The notes below the pieces were generated by a model. That model was not told the origin of the DNA. It did no database searches and saw only the letters and a list, made by a program, of their open reading frames with translations. From contig NZ_JACWMS010000002.1 of assembly GCF_014673215.1 (NCBI RefSeq), forward strand, positions 868,001 through 932,000: a stretch of DNA of 64,000 nucleotides, given 5' to 3'. Numbering within the stretch: the first letter of the stretch is position 1; each line of letters starts with the position of its first letter. Shown in pieces: positions 24,012 to 32,468 of this stretch. The DNA is from Gordonia hankookensis. Lineage in GTDB: Bacteria > Actinomycetota > Actinomycetes > Mycobacteriales > Mycobacteriaceae. The translations under genes and the position numbers were made by a program.

Positions 24012-26261
24012 TCAGCCCCGCGCCATGTCCACGAACTTACTCAGATGCAGTTGATGCGCAACGGTTATCGTCGCTGTCGGGCCATTACGGTGCTTACCCA
24101 GAATGATGTCGGCCTCGCCGGCACGCGGGTCGTCACGTTCGAAGGCGTCAGGTCGGTGCAAGAGGATGACCATGTCGGCATCCTGTTCGAGCGATCCCGA
24201 CTCGCGCAGATCCGACACCTGCGGCTTCTTGTCCGTCCGCTGTTCGGGCCCACGGTTCAGCTGACTGATCGCGACCACCGGAACCTCGAGTTCCTTTGCG
24301 AGAAGCTTCAATTGGCGGGAGAACTCGGAGACCTCCTGCTGGCGGGACTCCACCTTCTTACCCGATGTCATCAGCTGCATGTAGTCCACCACAACGAGTT
24401 TCAGATCCTGGCGCTGCTTCAGCCGGCGAGCCTTGGCCCGGATCTCCATCATCGTCAGGTTGGGTGAGTCGTCGATGAACAGCGGCGCCTCGGAGATCTC
24501 ACCCATCCGGCGCGCGAGCCGGGTCCAGTCGTCGTCGGTCATCGTGCCGCCGCGCATGTCCCCGAGCTTGACCTTCGCCTCCGCCGACAACAGGCGCATG
24601 ACGATCTCGGTCTTGCTCATCTCCAGCGAGAACATGGCACTGGTCAGGTGATTGGTGATGGAGCACGAACGCAAGAAGTCCATGGCGAGCGTCGAGTTGT
24701 GCGTGGGCACCATCGCCTCGCCTGCCAGGTACATGTGCTCGTCGTTGTCGACCTGCACGCACCGCACCGGCACGCTGCCCACCGGCCGCACGGAGATCAG
24801 ACGCCGCACACCGGCCCGGCGGCGGAGTTCCTTGTGCCGGATGGCCTTGTGATGGACGGTGAAGACGTCGTCGTCGGCATCGACCCGCAGCCAGCCGGTG
24901 ACCGACCGCTTGTAGTTGTAGCCGAGGCCGGCCACCAGGTCGGCGACGACGGCGGTCATGTGCCGCGTGGCGGCAGGCACGGTGATCCAGCCGTCGTCGT
25001 CGACCGTGGCGCGGGCGTCGAGCAACCCCGCGAGCAGTGCTCGACGCTGCGCGATCGACCCCCGAAGATATTCGAATGGGATGCGGCCACCCAGGTCGGC
25101 CATCAACGTCATCACGTCAACGGGACCCTCCGCATCGATCCGCATGGCGATCTCGGGATCGTTGAACGCCATCCCGGCAAGCGCCGCGACCGTGTACGGG
25201 CCGTATGCGAAGCGCTTCCGCGGCAATTCCAGCGGTCGGGTGTTGCGGATCACCGCGCAACCGACGTGCGCGCGCATCGCGTCGGTGGTGACGGTCTGTC
25301 GTTTGCCGTCGATGTCGGCCACCCACTGGTGCTGTTCGTCGGCGACGAGGATGGTGCCGTCGTTGAATTCGACCTCGTAGCACGGGCGTTCGGTCATCAC
25401 CTCGGTGGCGGCGACCACCTTGGTCGGTGTGCCCTGGGCGTCGAGCAGCAGATCGCCGACGCCGACCTTGCCCATCGTGGTCCAGCCGGTCGGTGTGGGC
25501 AGCGGGGTGTCGAGGGCCAGCGCCTTGCCGACACCGGGACGCGCGGCGACGATGATCATCTGGCCCGGGTGCAGACCGTTGGTGATCTTGTCGAGGTCGA
25601 CAAAGCCGGTGGGCACCCCGAGCGAGATACCGCCGCGCGAGGCGATCGAGTCGATCTCGTCCATGGTCGGCTGGAGCAGCTCTTCGAGCGGCACGTAGTC
25701 CTCGGCGGTACGGCGCTCGGTGACCTCGTAGACCTCGGCCTGCGCGCGGTCGACCACCTCGGCGACGTCCTGGCCGTCGGCGCCCGCGTAGCCGAACTGG
25801 ACGATGCGGGTCCCCGCCTCGACCAGCCGCCGCAGGATCGCCTTCTCGGCGACGATCTCCGCGTAATAGCCCGCATTGGCGGCTGTCGGCACCGTGGAGA
25901 TCAACGTGTGCAGATAGGGTGCCCCGCCCACCCGACGGAGCTCACCGGCACGCTCGAGCTCGTTGGCGACGGTCACCGCGTCCGCGGGTTCGCCCTTGCC
26001 GTAGAGCTCGAGGACCGCCTCATAGACGGCCTGGTGGGCAGGACGGTAGAAGTCGGCGGACCTGAGTTTCTCCACGACGTCTGCAATCGCGTCTTTCGAC
26101 AGCAGCATGCCGCCCAGCACCGACTGCTCCGCAGCCAGATCCTGAGGCGGCTGCCGGCCGAAATCCTCGGCGGGGACACCATCGTCCCCTCGACCCGCTC
26201 GCCCGCCGGCAACCGACTCCAGGTGTCCTGGATCGTGCCCGCGGTCATCGACAACTGCCAC
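24012..26261 (-). CDS. dnaB: replicative DNA helicase DnaB, interrupted by an intein
   Basis: A 749-residue precursor; removing the 276-residue intein leaves a normal 473-residue DnaB. The N-terminal domain (GRQPPQDLAAEQSVLGGMLL, about 33-52) mediates hexamer and primase contacts. The RecA-like ATPase domain has Walker A ARPGVGK(S) split after K246, Walker B VVVDYMQLM, and a C-terminal QLNRGPEQR/ESGSLEQDADMV motif. The GTG start at 26261 gives VAVVDD, matching the mycobacterial MAVVDD N-terminus. Location upstream of rplI-rpsR-ssb-rpsF agrees with mycobacterial synteny, although dnaB is separated here by inserted small genes. Activity requires protein splicing. Confidence 0.95.
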   Translation of the reverse strand: MAVVDDRGHDPGHLESVAGGRAGRGDDGVPAEDFGRQPPQDLAAEQSVLGGMLLSKDAIADVVEKLRSADFYRPAHQAVYEAVLELYGKGEPADAVTVANELERAGELRRVGGAPYLHTLISTVPTAANAGYYAEIVAEKAILRRLVEAGTRIVQFGYAGADGQDVAEVVDRAQAEVYEVTERRTAEDYVPLEELLQPTMDEIDSIASRGGISLGVPTGFVDLDKITNGLHPGQMIIVAARPGVGKALALDTPLPTPTGWTTMGKVGVGDLLLDAQGTPTKVVAATEVMTERPCYEVEFNDGTILVADEQHQWVADIDGKRQTVTTDAMRAHVGCAVIRNTRPLELPRKRFAYGPYTVAALAGMAFNDPEIAMRIDAEGPVDVMTLMADLGGRIPFEYLRGSIAQRRALLAGLLDARATVDDDGWITVPAATRHMTAVVADLVAGLGYNYKRSVTGWLRVDADDDVFTVHHKAIRHKELRRRAGVRRLISVRPVGSVPVRCVQVDNDEHMYLAGEAMVPTHNSTLAMDFLRSCSITNHLTSAMFSLEMSKTEIVMRLLSAEAKVKLGDMRGGTMTDDDWTRLARRMGEISEAPLFIDDSPNLTMMEIRAKARRLKQRQDLKLVVVDYMQLMTSGKKVESRQQEVSEFSRQLKLLAKELEVPVVAISQLNRGPEQRTDKKPQVSDLRESGSLEQDADMVILLHRPDAFERDDPRAGEADIILGKHRNGPTATITVAHQLHLSKFVDMARG
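24696..25523 (-). other. class 3 intein in the DnaB Walker A motif
   Basis: The intein covers DnaB residues 247-522, between GVGK and STLAM. It starts with Ala instead of the usual Cys or Ser and ends VPTHN, with Ser as the +1 residue. It carries the WCT set that defines class 3 inteins: Trp at intein position 67 (block B, DEQHQW), Cys in block F (VRCVQVD) and Thr in block G (PTHN). Splicing therefore should begin at the block F Cys. The centre has LLAGLLDARATVDDDG, a relic of a LAGLIDADG homing endonuclease; at 276 residues the endonuclease is shortened and probably inactive. Confidence 0.9.
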
Positions 26262-26821
26262 GCGTGTCAAACCTCTCGCAGTACTTTGCACCACTCGACT
26301 TCGAGTGGGTCCGACTCTGTGTGGCGTCCACGGCGTTCGCCGCCGACGTCGGTCGTGCTGGCTCCGTGATAGCGACGACCACCGACACAAAGAGTCCGGC
26401 GGCGCGCCCACAGCTATCGCAGAGGCACTGTCGGAGCACACTAGAGCGACCTTCGTGTCCGGTTCAAACGGAGCTGTGCACAACATTGTCAGCAAACTGT
26501 GGACCGTCTGTGGACGCTGGCGAGTGGCTTGTGCACCCCCTGTGTACAGCGTGGGGATTTGTTCTGTGAGCAATTAAGTAACTGCAGGTCAGTGCCCTGA
26601 AAGTTTTCCACAGCAGGTCAAAGAATTCGTCTCGGCGTGTCACGCTGGACGCGTCATTCGGCGTGTTGCAGGTCAAGCCCGAACCACCTGCAACCAACAA
26701 CTCGGTAAACATTCGATGTGACTTGGGTTACACCTGCTCAGAGGCGGTACCGATCTGCGGTTGTGGACAAACGTCCCACAATCTCGGAAGTTTCGGCCAC
26801 ACCGACGCGGGTCGTGTTCCA
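26262..26821. promoter_or_regulatory. dnaB upstream region with DnaA-box-like sites
   Basis: This 560-base gap separates divergent dnaB and a secreted protein gene. I see no gene in it. It contains several sites close to the DnaA box: TTTTCCACA at 26604-26612, TTGTGGACAA at 26761-26770 (complement TTGTCCACAA), and TGTGGAC at 26498-26504 and 26509-26515. It is locally richer in A and T than the flanking genes. It should hold the dnaB promoter; DnaA control of dnaB or DnaA titration is possible. Confidence 0.5.
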
Positions 26822-27478
26822 ATGGTGGCCATGGGGCGGTTTCTGGCGACACGAGGTCGACATCATCGGTGGCAGCAACTCGTGGTGGCCGGAGTCGCCG
26901 TCGTGTTGGCCACGGCCGCTCCGCTGGCTACGGCTCCCGCTTCGGCAGCACCCTCGCCGGGACCGACGATGCCGATCGAGTTCGATCTGTCGAGATACGC
27001 ACCGGTCAACCCGGCCACCTACCGTCCGCTGGCGTACGCCGACAACGGTCGCGGATTCCTGCGCGCCGGCCGATGGCTGTGCCAGATCGGTCCGACGTAC
27101 CGCTATGTCGGCTGCCAGGGCACGCCCGCGACCGCACCGCCCGACGTCCGCGGTGCAGCGATCTCAGGCGACCAGCAAGGGCCCTGGTGGGTACCCAACT
27201 GGTCGAACTACCGATTCGGTGCGCCGTCGGGTTTCCGCGCACCGACCCTGCCCGTCGGAAAGCGGGTCACCATCGGCGGGGTCACCTGCACCGCTCCCCG
27301 ACCCGACACCGTCGCCTGCCGCACCGGCTCCCGGGCGCTGATCTTCACCCCGGGCTGGCACAAGTTCTTCTTCCCCAGTGGCGACAGCGCGCACAGCAAC
27401 AACCCGCCACCCCGGAATCTGCCGCCACGACTGCAGTACTGGAATCAGCTACCGGCAACGCCGACTCCACCGCGCTGA
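26822..27478 (+). CDS. secreted hypothetical protein
   Basis: A protein of about 218 residues with an Arg/His-rich N-terminus, a hydrophobic signal segment (VVAGVAVVLATAAPLATAPA) and an Ala-rich cleavage site near residue 43. The mature part has paired cysteines (LCQIGP, VGCQG, VTCTAP, VACRTG), suggesting two disulphides, and WW/Trp-rich segments such as GPWWVPNWSNY. The C-terminus is proline-rich. No family recognised; function unknown. ATGs at 26822 and 26831 are both possible starts. Confidence 0.65.
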   Translation: MVAMGRFLATRGRHHRWQQLVVAGVAVVLATAAPLATAPASAAPSPGPTMPIEFDLSRYAPVNPATYRPLAYADNGRGFLRAGRWLCQIGPTYRYVGCQGTPATAPPDVRGAAISGDQQGPWWVPNWSNYRFGAPSGFRAPTLPVGKRVTIGGVTCTAPRPDTVACRTGSRALIFTPGWHKFFFPSGDSAHSNNPPPRNLPPRLQYWNQLPATPTPPR

Positions 27479-27533
27479 GCACGGCGCCGGTGTCGTTGCG
27501 GCTCACTGCAGGTCACCGACCGCCGGCCGGTCC

Positions 27534-27791
27534 TCAGAGAAACGATCTCATCTGAGTGGCGAACTCGAATAGCCAAGCGCGCGAAGGGGCTTCGGCGGGA
27601 CGAGCGGCCCGGTCTGCCTGGGCGGCCTCCCTGGCCGTCAGCCTCGCTTGTTGTCGAGCGGCCTTCTCGAGTGCCCGCTCCCGCGTCGCAATCGCCTGCC
27701 GCGCTTGATAACCCTGAATGTCGAGGCTGGGCAGTCGCAAGAACAGCAAGACGAATGCGACGGCGCTGGTGATGACGAAGATGATGAACAT
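27534..27791 (-). CDS. small single-pass membrane protein with charged coiled C-terminus
   Basis: An 85-residue protein with one N-terminal transmembrane helix (about 1-20, FIIFVITSAVAFVLLFL) followed by an Ala/Arg/Glu-rich helix likely to form a coiled coil (RERALEKAARQQARLT). The GGAGG sequence eight bases before 27791 fixes the start. No family recognised. An inverted repeat lies just upstream. Confidence 0.65.
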   Translation of the reverse strand: MFIIFVITSAVAFVLLFLRLPSLDIQGYQARQAIATRERALEKAARQQARLTAREAAQADRAARPAEAPSRAWLFEFATQMRSFL

Positions 27792-27808
27792 GGCGAACGC
27801 CTCCTGGT

Positions 27809-27830
27809 GTGAACATGATCGGTTGTTCAC
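27809..27830. promoter_or_regulatory. inverted repeat upstream of the small membrane protein gene
   Basis: GTGAAC (27809-27814) and GTTCAC (27825-27830) flank ten bases, about 20 bases before the start at 27791. It may be an operator or part of the leader. Weak evidence on its own. Confidence 0.35.
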
Positions 27831-28017
27831 GAGTCCTGTGGACGTTGCGCTCCTCTGCGGTCGATCCGGCCCCCCGGATCTGATGAACTCGTAGCACCGA
27901 AACTACGACTCGGCAGCACGTGCGAAACGCGTAGTCGACTACCCGAGTCGCGAGGTCGTCCCCCACGCATACGCCCCGGGATTACTCGAGGTTGCGCGTG
28001 CATGCCCTGGAGAGACG

Positions 28018-28051
28018 ACGAGGCCGGGCGGACCATGTCCGCCCGGCCTCG
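28018..28051 (-). terminator. hairpin terminator after rplI
   Basis: A perfect 16-bp stem (core GAGGCCGGGCGGAC with its complement) closes a three-base loop, starting 24 bases past the rplI stop. It probably ends the rpsF-ssb-rpsR-rplI transcript. There is no long T-run on the minus strand. Confidence 0.8.
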
Positions 28052-28074
28052 TGCCAGGTACTGCGTCGGTGTGC

Positions 28075-28527
28075 TCAGCCGGCGACGACGGCGAGCTCGA
28101 CAGTGGCCTCCACGTCGGGGTGCAGACGCACGACGACGGGGTAGCTACCGGTGGCCTTGATGTGGCCCTGCGGCAGTTCGACCGAACGCTTGTCGACGAC
28201 CGGTCCACCCGCCGAGCGGATCGCGCCTGCGACGTCGGCAGCGGTCACCGAACCGAAGAGCTTGCCCGAGTCATGGGTCTTGACACCCAGCGAGACCGCC
28301 GTGAGGCCCTCGAGGGCCTGCTTGAGCTCGTTCGCGTGCTCGAGACCGCGGACCTCGCGGGCCTCCTGGGAACGGCGGATGCCGTCGACCTGCTTCTGCG
28401 CACCGCGAGTGGCCTTGATGGCCAGGCCGCGGGGCAGCAGATAGTTGCGGCCGTAGCCGTCCTTGACCTCGACGGTGTCGCCTGCTTCGCCGAGGTTCTC
28501 CACGGCGGCGGTAAGGATGAGTTTCAT
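28075..28527 (-). CDS. rplI: 50S ribosomal protein L9
   Basis: A 150-residue L9. The N-terminal rRNA-binding domain ([21 protein letters not shown] and [10 protein letters not shown] in the family positions), a long connecting helix (about 45-75) and the C-terminal domain with the VRLHPDV segment are all present. L9 stabilises 23S rRNA at the base of the L1 stalk and limits frameshifting. It is last in the rpsF-ssb-rpsR-rplI operon, 17 bases after rpsR. Confidence 0.97.
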   Translation of the reverse strand: MKLILTAAVENLGEAGDTVEVKDGYGRNYLLPRGLAIKATRGAQKQVDGIRRSQEAREVRGLEHANELKQALEGLTAVSLGVKTHDSGKLFGSVTAADVAGAIRSAGGPVVDKRSVELPQGHIKATGSYPVVVRLHPDVEATVELAVVAG

Positions 28528-28544
28528 GTCAGCTCCCTTTCCGC

Positions 28545-28802
28545 TCAGCGACCGGTCGAGGTGAAGGGCAGCAAGGCCACCTCACGCGAGTTCTTCACGG
28601 CCACAGCGACATCGCGCTGGTGCTGGACGCAGTTGCCCGTGACGCGACGCGAACGGATCTTGCCGCGGTCGGACAGGTAGCGCCGCAGCAACGCGGTGTC
28701 CTTGTAGTCGATGACAGCCTTCTTGTCCTTGCAGAAGTTGCACGCCTTGGTCTTGGTGACCTTCTCGACGCGCGGCTTCCGGCTGCTTTTTGCCTTTGCC
28801 AT
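28545..28802 (-). CDS. rpsR: 30S ribosomal protein S18
   Basis: An 85-residue S18 with the conserved [19 protein letters not shown] core. The N-terminal CNFCKD motif has paired Cys; together with later residues this suggests a zinc-binding (C+) form, as in one of the two S18 paralogues of mycobacteria. Some actinobacteria also encode a C- paralogue induced by zinc starvation. It sits between ssb and rplI; S6 and S18 form a pair on the 30S platform. Confidence 0.96.
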   Translation of the reverse strand: MAKAKSSRKPRVEKVTKTKACNFCKDKKAVIDYKDTALLRRYLSDRGKIRSRRVTGNCVQHQRDVAVAVKNSREVALLPFTSTGR

Positions 28803-28820
28803 TGGTACTCCAGTGTGTTT

Positions 28821-29330
28821 CTAGAAAGGTGGTTCGTCGTCGCCCCCGCCGAACGATCCGCTCGCGGGCGCGCTGCCCCACGGATCGTCGGCGACCTGCT
28901 GGCTTCCGCCGCCTCCCCCGCCGCGGCTTCCGCCGCCGCCCGAGGAGAAGCCTCCACCGCCGCCTCGCGAGGCCTTGTTGACCTTCGCGGTTGCGTACTT
29001 CAGTGAGGGGCCGATCTCGTCGACCTCGAGTTCCACCACTGTGCGCTTCTCGCCCTCACGGGTTTCGAAGGATCGCTGCTTGAGGCGACCCTGCACGACG
29101 ACCCGGGTTCCCTTGGACAGACTCTCGGTCACGTTCTCCGCGGCATCGCGCCAGATGTTGCAGCGGAGGAACAGCGCTTCGCCGTCCTTCCACTCGTTGG
29201 TCTGACGATCGAAGGTGCGCGGCGTGGAGGCCACCGTGAAGTTGGCCACCGCGGCTCCCGACGGCGTGAACCGGAGTTCCGGGTCTGCCGTCAGGTTGCC
29301 TACAACGGTGATGACCGTGTCGCCTGCCAT
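28821..29330 (-). CDS. ssb: single-stranded DNA-binding protein
   Basis: A 169-residue SSB. The OB-fold spans about residues 1-112 ([20 protein letters not shown] start, then [13 protein letters not shown]). A glycine/serine-rich linker of about 40 residues follows, and the acidic tip DDEPPF recruits partner proteins. The start at 29330 has GGGGAG upstream; the open frame further upstream is not homologous. It follows rpsF and precedes rpsR in the usual order. Confidence 0.96.
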   Translation of the reverse strand: MAGDTVITVVGNLTADPELRFTPSGAAVANFTVASTPRTFDRQTNEWKDGEALFLRCNIWRDAAENVTESLSKGTRVVVQGRLKQRSFETREGEKRTVVELEVDEIGPSLKYATAKVNKASRGGGGGFSSGGGGSRGGGGGGSQQVADDPWGSAPASGSFGGGDDEPPF

Positions 29331-29455
29331 GTGTCTCCCCTTGGGTCGTGGTTGGGCACTCGCTGATCGACGTGCACCGGGCAATGTGTCAACGCTATGC
29401 GTTCAACCCTAGAGCCCGGCACCGACTGCTTACGTGTCGATCGAGGAACTGTGGA

Positions 29456-29737
29456 TTACTTCCGCAGGACCTTGGTGCGCAGGACCGACTCGTTGAGCTT
29501 CAGCTGACGGTCGAGCTCGGTGACCGTCTTGGGCTCGGCGTTGAGATCGATGACGGCATAGATGCCCTCGTTGTGCTTCAGGATCTCGTAGGCGAGACGT
29601 CGCTTGCCCCAGATGTCGACATTGTCCACCTTGCCGCCGTCGTTACGGACAACGTTGAGGAAGGTATCCAGTGAGGGTGCAACGGTGCGCTCGTCCAGAT
29701 TCGGATCGAGAATGACCATCAATTCGTAGTGACGCAT
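29456..29737 (-). CDS. rpsF: 30S ribosomal protein S6
   Basis: A 93-residue S6 with [12 protein letters not shown] at the start, the [12 protein letters not shown] central strand and GIYAVIDL. It is the first gene of the operon with ssb, rpsR and rplI. AGGAGGTGAT lies about ten bases upstream of the ATG, a near-perfect ribosome-binding site. Confidence 0.97.
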   Translation of the reverse strand: MRHYELMVILDPNLDERTVAPSLDTFLNVVRNDGGKVDNVDIWGKRRLAYEILKHNEGIYAVIDLNAEPKTVTELDRQLKLNESVLRTKVLRK

Positions 29738-29861
29738 AAGACCACATCACCTCCTATGGGCTAGTTCGGCCACGGACTGTCCGTGGCAGGAGGGTCGCCT
29801 GCGTCGGCAACCGCTCCAAGATACACGACGTACCCCTGACCAGCGAAATCGCCATCCGCAC

Positions 29862-29924
29862 CCGCGACGGTTCCCATCATCCGCGACGGTCATCCGGGGG
29901 CGCGGCTGACGGGAACCGTCGCGG
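29862..29924. repeat. long inverted repeat between rpsF and a GT87 gene
   Basis: Arms of 14 bp (29862-29875 and 29911-29924; core CGCGACGGTTCCC) flank about 35 bases, and the CGCGACGGT part recurs inside the loop (29882-29890). It lies in the divergent intergenic region ahead of both rpsF and the GT87 gene, so it could be an operator or an mRNA structure in one leader. Confidence 0.55.
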
Positions 29925-29975
29925 CTGGGGATAGGGGGTCGGTGAGTGGGTGTGGGACCACTTAGTCTGTAGCGC

Positions 29976-31424
29976 ATGTCCGACGTCCGCCGAGCGCCAT
30001 CGCGGGCGTCACGTATCTCCACCACCATCGCGGGCCGCGGCCAGATGGCCGTGATCCTGCTGACCTCGCTGCTCACCACCTGTCTGTGCATGTTCTGGAG
30101 CTATTCGGCCAAGATCGTGTGTGGTGGGCCGCCGTTCCTCGCCGAGGGCCGGAGTTCGCATTGGCCGGTCGGTGACCCGGACGCAGTCATCCCCTGTTAC
30201 TCGGACCTGATGTACCTGTGGGTCGGACGCGACATCAACAATCACGTCTTCCCGTTCATCCACGGCGGCATCACCCCGGACGGCAAGCTGTTCGGCGGCG
30301 TCGTCGAGTATCCGGTGTTGTCGGGCATGTTCATGTGGCTGGGCGCGATCGGAGCGCACACGGACACCGAGTTCTTCCAGCACTCGGTGTGGTTGCTCGT
30401 CCCGTTCGGCCTCGCGGTCACGGTGATGCTGGCGCTGATGACCCGCTGGTCGGTTCTCTGGTGGGCCGCGACCCCGCCACTGGTGCTCTACGCCTTCCAC
30501 AACTGGGAACTGCCCGTGGTGGCGACCGCGGTCGGAGCGGTGGCGGTGATGGCCTGGGGTTCGACGATCAGCCCACGCACCGGCGAGCGACGCCTGTCCG
30601 TGCGGACGGCCGCGATCCTCGCCGCGATCCTGCTCGGCATCGGGTTCTGCCTGAAGCTCTATCCCGGCTTCTTCGTGCTGCCGTTGGCGATCTATGTGCT
30701 CACCTACGGGACGGCGCCGGGCCACGACGACGAAGCCCCGATCCGTAGGACACTCGACTGGGCCGGCGCGGTGTGGGTGGCGGCCGCGGCGACACTCACG
30801 GTCATCGCGATCCAGCTGCCGTTCATGGTCCTCGGATTCGACGGGTGGAAGGCCGCTCTCTCGTTCCAGGGCAAACGCAAGTCCGACGTCGACACCAATT
30901 CGATCTGGTACTGGGGGCTGCGTCACTTCACGGGCGGCCAGACCGACACCTACAACTCTCTGGTGGGTCTGCTGTCGCCGATCCTGATCGGCGCCGCGTT
31001 CGCGACGGCGGTCTACCTGGGCTGGCGGGAGTACCGGCGCGATGGGCTGTACCCGTGGATCGGGGTCTCGGCGTCGATGCTCGCCGGGTTCATGCTCTTC
31101 CACAAGGTGCACTCGCCGCAGTACACGTTGTGGATCCTCCCGTTCTTCGTGCTGCTGAAGATCCGCTGGCCGGTCATTCTCGGCTATCTGGTCGCCGACT
31201 TCATCCTCGATACGACGATCTTCCGATTGTTCGGCATCTACACGTCGGGGTCGCCGATGAAATGGTGGGTGATCACCGGTGTCAACGTCGGCGTGTGGGT
31301 GCACGCGGTGTTGTTGGCATACCTGCTCGTCGCGTTTGTCCGCGCGCCACTCCGAGAACCGTTGGCGTCCTTCGGTCGTCGCCCTAGCTCGCCGGAACCC
31401 GAACTGGCCCTCGCCCGCTCATGA
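29976..31424 (+). CDS. GT87-type membrane mannosyltransferase-like protein
   Basis: A 482-residue polytopic membrane protein with about ten hydrophobic helices. It belongs to the GT87/DUF2029 group of polyprenyl-phosphate-mannose-using mannosyltransferases. Features are an early acidic extracytoplasmic loop (CYSDLMYLW after the first helix), EYPVLSGMF, LKLYPGFF and HKVHSPQYTLWILP, the last being highly typical. It is related to Rv0051. The acceptor is unknown; lipomannan-type cell envelope glycans are plausible. It overlaps the GNAT gene by four bases (ATGA). Confidence 0.85.
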   Translation: MSDVRRAPSRASRISTTIAGRGQMAVILLTSLLTTCLCMFWSYSAKIVCGGPPFLAEGRSSHWPVGDPDAVIPCYSDLMYLWVGRDINNHVFPFIHGGITPDGKLFGGVVEYPVLSGMFMWLGAIGAHTDTEFFQHSVWLLVPFGLAVTVMLALMTRWSVLWWAATPPLVLYAFHNWELPVVATAVGAVAVMAWGSTISPRTGERRLSVRTAAILAAILLGIGFCLKLYPGFFVLPLAIYVLTYGTAPGHDDEAPIRRTLDWAGAVWVAAAATLTVIAIQLPFMVLGFDGWKAALSFQGKRKSDVDTNSIWYWGLRHFTGGQTDTYNSLVGLLSPILIGAAFATAVYLGWREYRRDGLYPWIGVSASMLAGFMLFHKVHSPQYTLWILPFFVLLKIRWPVILGYLVADFILDTTIFRLFGIYTSGSPMKWWVITGVNVGVWVHAVLLAYLLVAFVRAPLREPLASFGRRPSSPEPELALARS

Positions 31425-32008
31425 GCGGGTGGTTGGGCACCGGACCCCTGTCGATGGGACGGGTGACCTTGCGGCCGTTCACCTTCGACGACGTCGACGC
31501 CCTCGCCGAGGTGGTTGGGAACCCCGAGGACTACAGGTGGACGACGGTACCGACGGACCCCGGTTCCGCCCGGTCATGGATCGAGTCAGCGCTCGCCGAC
31601 CCGTCGCGCCGCGTGGCCTACGCCGTCGTCGACAACGCCGACGGGCGATTGATCGGATCGACGAGCTACTACGACATCGATGCCGACAACCTCACCACCG
31701 CAATCGGATACACGTTCTATGCGGAGAGCGCCCAGGGCACGGTGATCAATCCGACGGCGAAGTTCCTGCTGATGCGGCACGCGTTCGAGGAATGCGGGGC
31801 GGTGCGGCTGGTGTGGCACACCCACGAGAACAACGCACGGTCGCGGGCGGCGATCGCCAAGCTGGGCGCCACCTTCGAGGGATCGTTACGCAAGCATCGA
31901 CGCTTCGCGGACGGTTGGCGCACGACGGCTCAGTACGCCCTCGTCGACGACGACTGGCCCGCGGCGAAACAGGTCTTACTGGAGCGGATCTCGACCGAAG
32001 AGCGCTGA
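31421..32008 (+). CDS. GNAT-family N-acetyltransferase (RimJ/RimL type)
   Basis: A 195-residue acetyltransferase. It has the RimJ-like N-terminal RPFTFDDVDALAEVVGNPE and central IGSTSYYDID strands. The C-terminal acetyl-CoA region has LVWHTHENNARSRAAIAKLGATFEG, the typical NxxSxxxxxKxGF-like motif in a variant form. The acceptor is unknown, and a ribosomal protein or small-molecule amine would be typical. It is translationally coupled to the GT87 gene (ATGA overlap). Confidence 0.82.
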   Translation: MSGWLGTGPLSMGRVTLRPFTFDDVDALAEVVGNPEDYRWTTVPTDPGSARSWIESALADPSRRVAYAVVDNADGRLIGSTSYYDIDADNLTTAIGYTFYAESAQGTVINPTAKFLLMRHAFEECGAVRLVWHTHENNARSRAAIAKLGATFEGSLRKHRRFADGWRTTAQYALVDDDWPAAKQVLLERISTEER

Positions 32009-32012
32009 CACG

Positions 32013-32399
32013 TCAACGCCACGCCTCGGATTCGACGAGGTCGGGCGGGTCGAGATCCTCGGGTTTCCCCGCTGTCGTCACGGCGCGCAGCCGTCTGAGG
32101 AATGCCTCTTCGTCGAGACCTTTCCGCCGCATCCACGCGGTGACCTCCGCATTACATTTGCTGGCGTTGCAGGAACGGCAGGCCGGCACGACGTTGAGCA
32201 CGGTGTACCTGCCGCCCACCGACAACGGCTGCACGCAATCCCGCTGCAGCGGGGTGCCGGATCGCCCGCAGTAGGCGCACCCGCCCCACGCCGCCTTGAT
32301 GTCGAGCCATTGTTCGGGGCTGAGGTCGTTGTCGGCGTTGCGCATCCGGCGCTGCCGTTTGCGCCCGGCCCGCGCCCGCCTGGAGTTGCTGCTCGCCAT
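32013..32399 (-). CDS. HNH endonuclease
   Basis: A 128-residue basic protein with an HNH nuclease domain. It shows CAYCGRSGTPLQRDCVQPLS, where the typical first catalytic His is represented by Cys/Val-like positions, then NVVPACRSCNASK. Paired CxxC motifs probably bind a structural zinc. In the usual HNH pattern an aspartate/histidine pair precedes the loop; here the DCVQPLS segment suggests a non-standard or less active site. Small standalone HNH proteins of this type occur in actinobacteria without known partner. Confidence 0.75.
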   Translation of the reverse strand: MASSNSRRARAGRKRQRRMRNADNDLSPEQWLDIKAAWGGCAYCGRSGTPLQRDCVQPLSVGGRYTVLNVVPACRSCNASKCNAEVTAWMRRKGLDEEAFLRRLRAVTTAGKPEDLDPPDLVESEAWR

Positions 32400-32468
32400 G
32401 TGCCGATCGTAGGCGGAGGAGTGCGGCCGGATCGTGAGGCACGACGTGAACGTTGCTGTCGGCGGGAA

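Noticed and set aside
24648..26369. 573-residue plus-strand open frame opposite dnaB
   Set aside because: It lies wholly antisense to DnaB and its intein and has typical shadow composition.
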